Assembly (NCBI GenBank): GCA_029782025.1
Contig: JAKOVR010000209.1
Location: forward strand, 60,271 to 124,270
Direction of reading: 5' to 3'
DNA length: 64,000 nt
Source: Actinomycetes bacterium
Lineage (GTDB): Bacteria; Actinomycetota; Acidimicrobiia; Acidimicrobiales; Acidimicrobilacustridaceae
Under the pieces are notes generated by a model, which was given only the letters and a program-made list of their open reading frames with translations, was not told where the DNA came from and did not search any database. A program made the position numbers and the translations under genes. Below are positions 42,139-50,252 of this stretch, piece after piece. Position 1 is the first letter of the stretch, and every line of letters starts with the position of its first letter.

Positions 42139-43236
42139 TCAGCGCGACAACCGCACCACCGGCACCGCCACCGGGAACCCCTTCACCTCCACCGACCCCA
42201 GGTCCTCCTCCACCATCCCCGCCGCCGCCACCCCGGCCGGCACGGGGCCGGCGGCCAGCAGGGTCGACGGCGCCGCCAGGCGCGTCACCCGCGCTGCGAG
42301 GTTCACCACCGGACCGAAGTAGTCGCCCTCCCGAGCCAGGGCCGGACCGAAGGCGATCCCGGCCCGGACCGGGGGCAGGACGGGGTCGTCGCGGAACACG
42401 TCGATCAGGTCGAGGGCGATCTCCACCGCGCCGGCATCGTCGGTGGAGACGAACATGACCTCGTCGCCGATCAGCTTCACCAGCCGGCCGCCGCCCTCGG
42501 CGATCACGGCCGAAGCGCGCAGCTCGAAGGACCGCAGCATGAACGACAGGTCGGCGGGCGAGAGGTCGACGGTGAGCGCGGTGGAGCCGACGAGGTCGAC
42601 GAACACCACGGCGAGGTGCTTGCTGTCGTGGCCCGAGGCGGCGCGGATCAGGTCGTCGATCGGGCGGTTGGAGAGCTCCATGTGGCGGCGCACCAGGATG
42701 TCGACGATCTGGCCGACCAGCGGGAGGAGCTGGGTGGACTCGGCGTTGGCCCGGGCCAGCTGCAGGCCCACCGGGTCTTCGTGGTACGTGGGGCCGGCCA
42801 CGTTCACCAGGTAGGTCGACTGCATGGCGTCGGCCACCTGGGCCGCGGCGGTGCCGAGCACCCGGGTGAGCTCGGCTACCGCGACCTCGCCGAGGAGCGA
42901 GCGGCCCAGCTGGAAGGTGCGGATGAGCCCGACGTCCTCGTCGTCGAACACGGCCGAGGCGCCGGGATCGGGGAAGCCGGCGTACTGCCAGAGCTCGACC
43001 ACGATGGCGGGGTCCTCGCCGACCAGTTCGGCCACCTCGGCGACCGTGTGCCGGGGGCCGTGGCCCCGCCGGAGGAAGTGGCGGAAGGCGAGCAGGCGCA
43101 GGTCGTCGGCGGCGACCATCTCCTCGAGGGAGATGCCCACCGACGCCAGGTAGTGGAGGAGCTCGAGCTGGAGGGCGGCGTGCTCCGAGGCAGGGTCGTA
43201 GAGGCCTGCGGCCTCGTACTCCTCGGGGGTCGGCAC
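42139..43236 (-). CDS. Class III adenylate cyclase with Rv1264-type regulatory domain
   Basis: 365 residues from a GTG at 43236. The N-terminal helical regulatory domain (~15-195, 'LLHYLASVGISLEEMVAADDLRLLAFRHFLR') resembles that of the pH-sensing mycobacterial cyclase Rv1264. The catalytic domain (~205-365) has metal Asp 214 (FVDLVGST) and 258 (GDEVMF), adenine-selecting K254 and D305 ('GDYFGPVVN'), N312 and R316. The full catalytic set suggests active cAMP production by a homodimer. A longer frame to 43614 only shadows the AarF gene. TACCCT 6 nt before the GTG supports the start. Confidence 0.92.
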   Translation of the reverse strand: MPTPEEYEAAGLYDPASEHAALQLELLHYLASVGISLEEMVAADDLRLLAFRHFLRRGHGPRHTVAEVAELVGEDPAIVVELWQYAGFPDPGASAVFDDEDVGLIRTFQLGRSLLGEVAVAELTRVLGTAAAQVADAMQSTYLVNVAGPTYHEDPVGLQLARANAESTQLLPLVGQIVDILVRRHMELSNRPIDDLIRAASGHDSKHLAVVFVDLVGSTALTVDLSPADLSFMLRSFELRASAVIAEGGGRLVKLIGDEVMFVSTDDAGAVEIALDLIDVFRDDPVLPPVRAGIAFGPALAREGDYFGPVVNLAARVTRLAAPSTLLAAGPVPAGVAAAGMVEEDLGSVEVKGFPVAVPVVRLSR

Positions 43237-43242
43237 CCCCGC

Positions 43243-43248
43243 AGGGTA
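43243..43248 (-). promoter_or_regulatory. -10 element of cyclase gene
   Basis: TACCCT on the minus strand, 6 nt before the GTG at 43236. Confidence 0.4.
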
Positions 43249-43256
43249 CGTCGGAC

Positions 43257-44648
43257 TCAGCCCGAGAGGCGGGCCTTGACCAGGTCGTCCATCTGCCAGC
43301 GGGGCTGGATGCGGCTCATGAGGCCGGTCTGCACGATGAGGACCCGGCCGACCATGATCAGCTCGTCGGGCAGCTTCACCAGCGGGTTCTCCTTGGCCGC
43401 CTGCACCAGGCGGGAGAAGTTCTCCTCCCGCGTGCCCTGCTCGCCCTCGAAGGAGAAGAGCGAGCCGAAGGCGACGAGGCCTTCCACGTCGCCCGACTCG
43501 GTGCGGAAGCCGAGCTCGTGGAGCGCCTCGCCGATGGCCGGGAAGTCGGCCTCGGTGCCGGCCCGGTAGAGCTCGCGCAGGGCCAGCCGGGTGCGCTCGG
43601 GCAGGCGGGTGCACACGCCGAAGTCGACCATGCCGAGCTTCATGTCGGCGAGGTCGTCACCCACCTGGAGGAGGAAGTTGCCGGGGTGCGGGTCGCTGTG
43701 GACGAAGCCGTCGACGAGGATCTGCTTGAGGAAGGCGTCGACCAGGAGCCGGAGCGCCTCCTCGGCCACGTCGTGCTCGGCCCGGGCCAGGGCGCGGGCC
43801 AGGTTCTCGCCCTCGACCCAGTCCATCACCAGCACTCGCCCGCTCGACAGGTCGGGATGGACGCGGGGGATGACGATGCGGGGCTCGTCGGCGAAGTTGT
43901 CGGCGAAGGCCTCGATGTTGCCGGCCTCGTTCTCGTAGTCGATCTCCGACAGCACGCCGGCCTCGAGGGCCCGCCCGATGGTGGGGAGGTCGACGCCCTT
44001 CACCAGGTGGCTGACCAGCTCGAGGATGCGAGTGGTGTCGCGCGCCTCCTGGGGGACGAGCTCGCGCACCCGCGGGTACTGCACCTTCACGGCGACGGCC
44101 CGCCCGTCGGGGCGCACGGCGCGGTGGACCTGGGCCAGCGACGCGGCCGAGGCCGAGTGGCGGTAGAACTCGGCGAACAGCTCGGCCACTGGGCCGACGT
44201 CCTCGGCGATGGTGCGCTCGATCACCTCGACCGGGGCCGGGGGCACACGGTCCTGCAGCTTGGACAGCTGGTGGACGTAGGCGCCGGGCAGCAGGTCGGG
44301 CCGGGCCGAGGCGAACTGGCCCAACTTCACGAACGATCCCCGGAGGTGCACGGCGGTCCGGAACAGATCCTTGGCGCCCTTCTTGTGGGCCACCTTGACG
44401 ATGCGGTCGCGCTGGCGGGGCGAGAGGCCGGGCAACTTCGCCGGGGCGTAACGGACCGCAACCTTGGCGGCCACGCCGTAGATCTGGGCCCGCCGCGAGG
44501 CCCGCGTGCCGGGCAGGGCCCAGGCGTTCTCGGCCCCGGTGAGGTCGCCGGCATCGCCGGCCGTGTCGGCGTCGATCGTGAGCGGGCCGTGCCCACCGAG
44601 CTCGTCGGTGGTCAGCCGTTCGTCGGCATCGAGCTCGTGGTCGTCCAT
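43257..44648 (-). CDS. ABC1/AarF family atypical kinase (second copy)
   Basis: 463 residues. The canonical UbiB-family motifs are better preserved than in the copy at 12.8 kb: KxGQ at K108-Q111, Ala-rich loop 'SASAASLAQVH' (165-175), ATP lysine K188, 'VHSDPHPGNFLL' catalytic loop and 'VDFG' metal motif. The acidic ~45-residue N-terminal extension is probably disordered. A strong GGAGGGG ribosome site lies 7 nt before the ATG. Inferred role in quinone/isoprenoid lipid homeostasis. Confidence 0.93.
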   Translation of the reverse strand: MDDHELDADERLTTDELGGHGPLTIDADTAGDAGDLTGAENAWALPGTRASRRAQIYGVAAKVAVRYAPAKLPGLSPRQRDRIVKVAHKKGAKDLFRTAVHLRGSFVKLGQFASARPDLLPGAYVHQLSKLQDRVPPAPVEVIERTIAEDVGPVAELFAEFYRHSASAASLAQVHRAVRPDGRAVAVKVQYPRVRELVPQEARDTTRILELVSHLVKGVDLPTIGRALEAGVLSEIDYENEAGNIEAFADNFADEPRIVIPRVHPDLSSGRVLVMDWVEGENLARALARAEHDVAEEALRLLVDAFLKQILVDGFVHSDPHPGNFLLQVGDDLADMKLGMVDFGVCTRLPERTRLALRELYRAGTEADFPAIGEALHELGFRTESGDVEGLVAFGSLFSFEGEQGTREENFSRLVQAAKENPLVKLPDELIMVGRVLIVQTGLMSRIQPRWQMDDLVKARLSG

Positions 44649-44751
44649 GGTCGTCCCCCTCCGTTGACCGAGCTGGTGTCGGCACCGTACAACGGGTCCG
44701 GGTCGCTGTCACTATCAACTGTGACGGTTGTGGCTGATGTCACCCCCGATG

Positions 44752-44780
44752 TTGTCAACGTGTCGTCGCTAAGATACGTT
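44752..44780 (+). promoter_or_regulatory. Promoter of FtsX/ABC-TetR-GGDEF operon
   Basis: TTGTCA (44752-44757), 17-nt spacer, TACGTT (44775-44780), 48 nt before the ATG at 44829. The 180-nt divergent gap also holds short inverted repeats (GTCAC/GTGAC around 44708-44725; GTTG-T-CAAC at 44751-44759, overlapping the -35), possible sites for the operon's TetR protein. Confidence 0.5.
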
Positions 44781-44828
44781 ACGCACTGTCGATAAGTACC
44801 TCCCCCCACCGACCCCGAGGACCGCCTG

Positions 44829-46007
44829 ATGTTCATCGCTCTCCGCGACCTGCGCTTCGCCCGTGGCCGCTTCGCCCTGATGGGCGCCGTGGTGGCGCTC
44901 GTGGCTCTGCTCATGGTCCTGCTCACGGGCTTGGCCACCGGCCTGGCCGACGACAACGTGTCGGCCATCGCCGACCTCCCCGCCACCCACCTCGCCTTCA
45001 GCGCCGAGTCCGGCGTGAAGTTCAACCAGAGCACCGTGACCGCCGACCAGTGGCAGGCGCTGCGCTCGGTCCCCGGTGTCGCCGACGCCGCGCCGGTGGG
45101 CAACAGCCTGTTCAACGGCCACGTGTACGCCGACCACGCCCAGGCCGACAAGGCCCGCACCGAGGTGCTGGCCAACGGCAAGGCCACCTCGGCCGACACC
45201 GCCGGCGCCCCGGCCGTCGACCTCGCCCTGTTCGGGGTCGAGCCCGGCTCGTTCGTCGCCCCGGTGCAGACGGCCGGTGAGCGGCTGGCGGCGGGAAGCG
45301 ACGGGGTGGTGGTGTCCGACGACCTGGCCCGCAAGAAGGGGGTGAAGGTCGGCGACGTGCTCGTGCTCGACCGCGTCGGGCTCGAGCTCCCGGTCGTGGG
45401 CATCACCCGCAAGGCCAACTTCGGCCACGTGCCGGTGGTGTTCGCCCCGCTCCAGGTGTGGCAGAAGGCCACCTTCGGTTCCACCCGCGCCGTGGCCACC
45501 TTCGTGGCCGTCCGCGCCGACGACGCCTTCGTGCCGGCCACCGCCGACCAGGCCCAGCGCCTCACCACCGTCACCCGCACCGCCGCCTTCGACGGGTCGC
45601 CGGGCTACAAGGAGGAGACCGGCACGCTGGTGATGATCGAAGGGTTCCTGTACGTGATCGCCGGCATGCTCGTCGCCGCCTTCTTCACCGTGTGGACCAT
45701 CCAACGCACGGCCGAGATCGGCCTGCTCAAAGCCCTGGGCGCCCGCACCGGCTACGTCGTGCGCGACGCCATCGGTCAGGCCGCCATCGTGCTGGTGGGC
45801 GCCACCGCCCTCGGGCTGGGCCTCGGGCTCGGCCTCGGGGCGGCCATGCCCGGCAACGCCCCCTTCGCCCTCAAGCCCGTCCCCGTGCTCGGCGCCGGTG
45901 CGCTGCTGGTGGTGATGGGCCTCCTCGGCTCGGCCGTGTCCATCCGCCGGATCGCCAAGATCGATCCCCTCATCGCCCTGACGGGCGGGAACGCAGGTGC
46001 CCGATGA
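44829..46007 (+). CDS. FtsX/MacB-type ABC transporter permease
   Basis: 392 residues. One N-terminal membrane helix (~18-38), a large outer domain (~40-270) and three C-terminal helices (~278-300, 315-345, 355-378), the layout of FtsX/LolC permeases. The conserved 'TIQRTAEIGLLKALGA' coupling segment is present. Such permeases do not import solutes; they transmit ATPase motion to extract lipids, lipoproteins or peptides. Overlaps the ATPase gene by 4 nt. Confidence 0.92.
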   Translation: MFIALRDLRFARGRFALMGAVVALVALLMVLLTGLATGLADDNVSAIADLPATHLAFSAESGVKFNQSTVTADQWQALRSVPGVADAAPVGNSLFNGHVYADHAQADKARTEVLANGKATSADTAGAPAVDLALFGVEPGSFVAPVQTAGERLAAGSDGVVVSDDLARKKGVKVGDVLVLDRVGLELPVVGITRKANFGHVPVVFAPLQVWQKATFGSTRAVATFVAVRADDAFVPATADQAQRLTTVTRTAAFDGSPGYKEETGTLVMIEGFLYVIAGMLVAAFFTVWTIQRTAEIGLLKALGARTGYVVRDAIGQAAIVLVGATALGLGLGLGLGAAMPGNAPFALKPVPVLGAGALLVVMGLLGSAVSIRRIAKIDPLIALTGGNAGAR

Positions 46008-46690
46008 GCCTCCAGCTCGACACCATCAACCTCACCCTCGGCGACGGCGACCAGCAGGTGGTGGCCCTCGACAACGTGAACCTCGCCGTGGCCCCCGGCG
46101 AACTGGTGGCCGTGCTCGGCCCCAGCGGGTCGGGGAAGTCGAGCCTGCTGGCCGTGGCCGGGCTGCTCCTGCGGCCCTCCACCGGCCGCGTCTCGATCGA
46201 CGGCACCGACGTGACCGACCTCGGTGACCGCGAGCGGGCCCAGCGCCGGGCCGACCGCATCGGGTTCGTGTTCCAGGCCGCCAACCTCGTGCCGTCGCTG
46301 TCGGTGCGGGAGCAGCTCCTGCTGATCGAGCATCTGCGGGGCGGCCGGCCGCGGCTGGCCGAGCAGCGGGCCGACCGGCTGCTCGAGGCGGTCGGGCTCA
46401 CGTCGCGGGCGGGCCACCGCCCCGGGCAGCTGTCCGGCGGCGAGCGCCAGCGGGCCGGCATCGCCCGGGCGCTGATGAACGAGCCGGGCATCCTCCTCGC
46501 CGACGAGCCCACCTCGGCGCTGGACCGGGCCCGGGGCCGGGCTGTCGTCGAGCTGCTGGCCCAGCAGGCCCACGAGCGGGAGGTGGCGACGCTCATGGTC
46601 ACCCACGACACGTCGATGCTCGACGTCGCCGACCGGGTGCTCGAGATGCGCGACGGGCAGCTCGCACCGCGGGCGCCGGTCGCGGCCTGA
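46004..46690 (+). CDS. ABC transporter ATP-binding protein (MacB/LolD type)
   Basis: 228 residues. Walker A 'GPSGSGKS' (~43-50), Q-loop 'FVFQAANLVPSLSV', signature 'LSGGERQR', Walker B 'ILLADEPTSALD', H-loop 'VTHD'. This is the partner of the FtsX-type permease; start inside the permease stop (ATGA). Confidence 0.96.
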   Translation: MSLQLDTINLTLGDGDQQVVALDNVNLAVAPGELVAVLGPSGSGKSSLLAVAGLLLRPSTGRVSIDGTDVTDLGDRERAQRRADRIGFVFQAANLVPSLSVREQLLLIEHLRGGRPRLAEQRADRLLEAVGLTSRAGHRPGQLSGGERQRAGIARALMNEPGILLADEPTSALDRARGRAVVELLAQQAHEREVATLMVTHDTSMLDVADRVLEMRDGQLAPRAPVAA

Positions 46691-46729
46691 CCCCCGTTCC
46701 CGCCTGGCCCCTCCCGCCCATCAGCCTGC

Positions 46730-46735
46730 CAGACT
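46730..46735 (+). promoter_or_regulatory. Possible -10 element of TetR gene
   Basis: CAGACT, 7 nt before the ATG at 46743; may give the regulator its own promoter within the operon. Confidence 0.25.
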
Positions 46736-46742
46736 GTCCCCC

Positions 46743-47354
46743 ATGCCCCGCATCAGTGCGCCGTCGATCGCCGAGCACGTCGCCCAACAGGAAGCGGCGA
46801 TCCTCGGGGCGGCCGCCCGGCTGTTCGCCGAGCGGGGCGTGGGGGGCACCGACATCGGCGACATCGCCAAGGAGGTCGGGCTGGCCCGCTCGTCGCTCTA
46901 CCGCTACTTCCCCGACAAGCAGCACATCCTCATCCGCTGGTTCGAGCGGGAGCTGATGCCCGTGCTGGCCCGCAGCGACGAGATCCTCCGGAGCGAGGGC
47001 ACGGTGCCCGAGCGGTTGGCGGCGTGGCTCGACTACCAACTCGACGAGATGGCCAAACCCGAGCACGACATCCTGCTCCGCCTGGCCGAGGAGGCGGCGG
47101 CCGGCTCTCCCGACGTCCAGAAGGTGATCGCCGACGGACACGTGACCATGTACCGGAGCCTCGGGGCCCTGGTCGACGAGGCCCTCGAGCAGCACCGTCG
47201 CAAGGGAGCCAAGCGGCGCGACGCCGTCGTGGTCACCCGGCTCCTCGGCGGGCTCGTGGCGGCGGCCGGTCGGGCCATCCTCGACGGCGCCGACGAGCGG
47301 GCCGTGCGGGCCGAAGCCCACCGCTCGCTCCGGGCGGTGCTCGAAACAGCATGA
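46743..47354 (+). CDS. TetR-family transcriptional regulator
   Basis: 203 residues. Helix-turn-helix at ~18-64: 'AAILGAAARLFAERGVGGTDIGDIAKEVGLARSSLYRYFPDKQHIL'. The C-terminal ligand domain is helical. It lies 52 nt after the ABC ATPase and overlaps the diguanylate cyclase gene by 4 nt, so it likely regulates the transporter and the cyclase together. Confidence 0.95.
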   Translation: MPRISAPSIAEHVAQQEAAILGAAARLFAERGVGGTDIGDIAKEVGLARSSLYRYFPDKQHILIRWFERELMPVLARSDEILRSEGTVPERLAAWLDYQLDEMAKPEHDILLRLAEEAAAGSPDVQKVIADGHVTMYRSLGALVDEALEQHRRKGAKRRDAVVVTRLLGGLVAAAGRAILDGADERAVRAEAHRSLRAVLETA

Positions 47355-48169
47355 CCACCGCCGACGCCTCCGCGCCCTCTCCGGTCGCCATCTGGACGAC
47401 CATCGTCGTGCTGCTGGTGGCGATCGAAGCCGTCGACGTCGCCACCGGTCCGTACGTGGTGCTGGCCACGTTCTACCTGCTCCCCGTCGGGCTGGCCGCC
47501 TGGTACCTGGGTCGCCCGCCGGCGGTGGCCGTCGCCCTCATGGCCGGCGCCGGCGGACTGGTCGCGGCGCACCTCGATCCGGGTGAGATGGGCGAGGCCC
47601 TGGTGGTGTGGAACAACGCCGTCCGGCTCGTCACCTACCTGGCCTTCGTCTGGGTCGTCACGGCCCAACGCGATTCCTCCCGCCGGTTGGAGACGCTCGC
47701 CAGCACGGACCCGCTGACCGGCCTGGCCAACCGCCGCCACTTCTTCGAGACGGCAGCCGGGACGCTGGCCCGCCTGGGAACGGCAGGCCGGCCGATCGCC
47801 CTGCTCTACCTCGACGTCGACGGGCTCAAGCAACGCAACGACGAGCTCGGCCACGACGCCGGCGACGCCATGCTGCAGGAGGTCGCGGGCGCGCTCGTGT
47901 CCATGGGGGCCGTCGTCGCCGCCAGGTTCGGCGGCGACGAGTTCTGCGCGTTGCTGGCGCCGTGCGACCTCGACGGCGGCGAGGCGAAGGCCCGGTCGCT
48001 GATCGCAACCCTCGCCAACGACCCGACACCACCCATCGGCGTGTCCGTCGGGGTGGTGGCCGGTCCGCCCACCGGCCACACCATCGACGATCTCATCACG
48101 CGCGCCGACACCCTGATGATCGAGGCGAAGCGGAGCGGCAAGGGCACGGTTCGGAGCTCGTCGCTCTGA
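47351..48169 (+). CDS. Membrane diguanylate cyclase (GGDEF)
   Basis: 272 residues. The N-terminal ~105 residues form about four membrane helices without a recognised sensor. The GGDEF domain (~112-272) has 'DPLTGLANRRHFF', 'DVDGLKQRND', and an intact GGDEF at 194-198. The RxxD inhibitory site expected just before it is absent, so product inhibition is unlikely. It makes c-di-GMP. Translationally coupled to the TetR gene, which is unusual and links transporter regulation to c-di-GMP. Confidence 0.93.
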   Translation: MTTADASAPSPVAIWTTIVVLLVAIEAVDVATGPYVVLATFYLLPVGLAAWYLGRPPAVAVALMAGAGGLVAAHLDPGEMGEALVVWNNAVRLVTYLAFVWVVTAQRDSSRRLETLASTDPLTGLANRRHFFETAAGTLARLGTAGRPIALLYLDVDGLKQRNDELGHDAGDAMLQEVAGALVSMGAVVAARFGGDEFCALLAPCDLDGGEAKARSLIATLANDPTPPIGVSVGVVAGPPTGHTIDDLITRADTLMIEAKRSGKGTVRSSSL

Positions 48170-48187
48170 GCCGTCCGGCGGAAGCGG

Positions 48188-48943
48188 TCAGTCGCCCCAG
48201 TCGACGGCGACTTCCTGCGGATTCGACGGGTTGACGGCGCAGTTGAGCTCCCACCCCATGCGCAGGTTGGGCACCTGGGCCCGGGGCACGCGGTGCACCA
48301 CCTGGGCCGTGACCGGCGCCAGGTTGGGGATGTGCAGCTCGAGGGTCAGGGCGTACATGGGGTCGTCCATGTACTCGGGCTTGCTCGGGTTGAGGCCGAG
48401 CGACCGGGGCGTGTTGCCGGTGTCGGCGAACTGCATGAGCACGCCGCGCACCCGCTGGCCGGTCTGGAGCAGCGCGGCGGACGAGCCGTGCTGCATGCTG
48501 CCGGCCCCACCGGCGGCGACGGCCCCGGCGATGGCGCCGGCGTTGGGGGCGGCCATGCCCATGCCCATGCCCGGCGCGGCCACTGCCACCGGGGCGTTGA
48601 AGTCGATGACGGCCTTGGTGCGGTCGGTCTGGTCGACCTTGACGGCCACGATCGAGCCGGGCTGCACGCGGGGCAGGGCGATCATCGGCACCAGCTGGGT
48701 GATCACCGCCTCGTAGGGCGCCTGGCCGGGGAGGGAGATGTTCATGGCGATGTGGCACTCGTAGTTGGTCATGTTGACCACCATCGAGCCCTGGGTGAGG
48801 CCGGTGATCTGCGCGGTGCCCGGCATGCCGGTCTGGAGCAGCTTGGAGTTGGTCATGCCGCCGACCTTCTTGAACACGGCGACGAGGACGACGACCGTGA
48901 TGAGGATCGGGACGACGACCGACACGAGGATGATCGAGCTCAT
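48188..48943 (-). CDS. Membrane-anchored protein with two related beta domains; unknown
   Basis: 251 residues. One N-terminal membrane helix (~4-24), then two similar domains: 'TGMPGTAQITGLTQGSMVVNMTNYECHIAMNISLPGQAPYEAVITQLVP' and, after a Gly/Ala/Met-rich linker, 'TGQRVRGVLMQFADTGNTPRSLG...YALTLELHIPNLAPVTAQVVHRVP'. Both have the pattern 'tG..g.a.I......y...l.l.ip...p..a.v...VP', seen in DUF3592-like small domains. No catalytic motif. Own -10 box (TACGGT), although it also lies at the end of a long leftward cluster. Confidence 0.75.
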   Translation of the reverse strand: MSSIILVSVVVPILITVVVLVAVFKKVGGMTNSKLLQTGMPGTAQITGLTQGSMVVNMTNYECHIAMNISLPGQAPYEAVITQLVPMIALPRVQPGSIVAVKVDQTDRTKAVIDFNAPVAVAAPGMGMGMAAPNAGAIAGAVAAGGAGSMQHGSSAALLQTGQRVRGVLMQFADTGNTPRSLGLNPSKPEYMDDPMYALTLELHIPNLAPVTAQVVHRVPRAQVPNLRMGWELNCAVNPSNPQEVAVDWGD

Positions 48944-48950
48944 GGGCCCG

Positions 48951-48956
48951 ACCGTA
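48951..48956 (-). promoter_or_regulatory. -10 element of 48.9-kb membrane protein
   Basis: TACGGT on the minus strand, 7 nt before the ATG at 48943. Confidence 0.4.
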
Positions 48957-48971
48957 GCCCCCGCGGGCAGG

Positions 48972-50225
48972 TCAGACGCTGACCTTGGCGTCGGGTTGGG
49001 GCTCCTTGGGCAGGCCCAACACCCGCTCGCCCACGATGTTGCGCTGGATCTGGCTGGTGCCGCCCCAGATGGTCTCGGAGCGGGAGAAGAAGAAGCTCGA
49101 CTGGAGCACGGTGGCCGGGTAGCGGGCGTTGGTGCGCCGGGCGCCGTAGCCGGGCACGGCCTCCTCCAGCTCGGGGTTGCCGGTGAGGATCTGGCCCTCG
49201 AGGCCGAGGATGTCGATGGCCAGGTTCATCACGAACTGGTGGTACTCGCTCCAGAACATCTTGTTGGTGGCCCCGAGGACACCCACCGCCGGGTCCTTCT
49301 TGCCCTGCACGATGGCCGACAGGGTGCGCAGGCCGTTGATCTTCATGATCTGGACCTTGGTGTGGGCGCGGGCCAGGTCCTGGCGCACCAGCGGGTCGTC
49401 GATCTTGCCGTTGGCCCGGGCCTTCTCGACGATGAGGTCGAGCTCCTTCTCGAAGCGCCGGTAGCCGGTGGTGGCCGACGTGCCCCGCTCGAACCCGAGC
49501 GTGGTCATCGCCACCTTCCACCCGTTGTTGACGCCGCCGACCACGTTGTCCTTGGGGCAGCGGGCGTCGGTGAGGAAGACCTCGCAGAACTCGGCCGACC
49601 CGTCGACCTGCTCGATGGGGCGGACCTCGATGCCGGGCTGCTTCATCGGGCAGAGCAGGTAGGAGATGCCCTTGTGCTTGGGGGCGTCGGGGTCGGTGCG
49701 GCAGAGGATGAAGATGTAGTCGGCGGCGAAGCCCTGGGTGGTCCAGATCTTCTGGCCGTTGATCACCCACTCGTCGCCGTCGAGCTCGGCCTTGGTCTTC
49801 AGACCGGCGAGATCGGAGCCGGCGTCGGGCTCGCTGAAGCCCTGGCACCAGGCCACCTCGCCCGAGAGGATCTTCGGGATGAACTCCTTCTTCTGCTCCT
49901 CGCTGCCCCACTGCAGGATGGTGGGGCCCACGAGGGTGTCGCCGAAGAAGTCGGCCCGCAGCGGAGCGCCAGCCTTGTGGAACTCCTCGGTGAGCACCAC
50001 CGCCTCGATGGTGGAGAGCCCCTTGCCGCCGTACTCCTTGGGCCACGACGCGCAGATCCACCCGCCGGCGAAGAGCTTCTTCGTCCAGTCCTTCTGGAAG
50101 GCGACCTTCTCCTCCGGGGTCTGCTCGAACCCCTCGTCGAACCAGCCCGCTGGGAGGTTGGCCTCCAGCCAGGCGCGGATCTCGGCGCGGAACGCTTCGG
50201 CTTCGGGCGGGTAGTTCAGATCCAT
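48972..50225 (-). CDS. Acyl-CoA dehydrogenase family protein
   Basis: 417 residues, FAD-dependent. The N-terminal helical, middle beta ('WCQGFSEPDAGSDLAGL') and C-terminal helical domains are complete, ending with 'ETIWGGTSQIQRNIVGERVLGLP'. At the place where MCAD has its catalytic Glu (Y-E-G-T) this protein has W-G-G-T, so the base must lie elsewhere or the protein partners another subunit, as in the heteromeric actinobacterial steroid and fatty-acid FadEs. Member of a leftward cluster (27-28 nt gaps). The two electron-transfer flavoprotein genes at 60-62 kb could accept its electrons. Confidence 0.94.
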   Translation of the reverse strand: MDLNYPPEAEAFRAEIRAWLEANLPAGWFDEGFEQTPEEKVAFQKDWTKKLFAGGWICASWPKEYGGKGLSTIEAVVLTEEFHKAGAPLRADFFGDTLVGPTILQWGSEEQKKEFIPKILSGEVAWCQGFSEPDAGSDLAGLKTKAELDGDEWVINGQKIWTTQGFAADYIFILCRTDPDAPKHKGISYLLCPMKQPGIEVRPIEQVDGSAEFCEVFLTDARCPKDNVVGGVNNGWKVAMTTLGFERGTSATTGYRRFEKELDLIVEKARANGKIDDPLVRQDLARAHTKVQIMKINGLRTLSAIVQGKKDPAVGVLGATNKMFWSEYHQFVMNLAIDILGLEGQILTGNPELEEAVPGYGARRTNARYPATVLQSSFFFSRSETIWGGTSQIQRNIVGERVLGLPKEPQPDAKVSV

Positions 50226-50252
50226 GGCCCCATTCTTGACGGCGGGGGCCGG

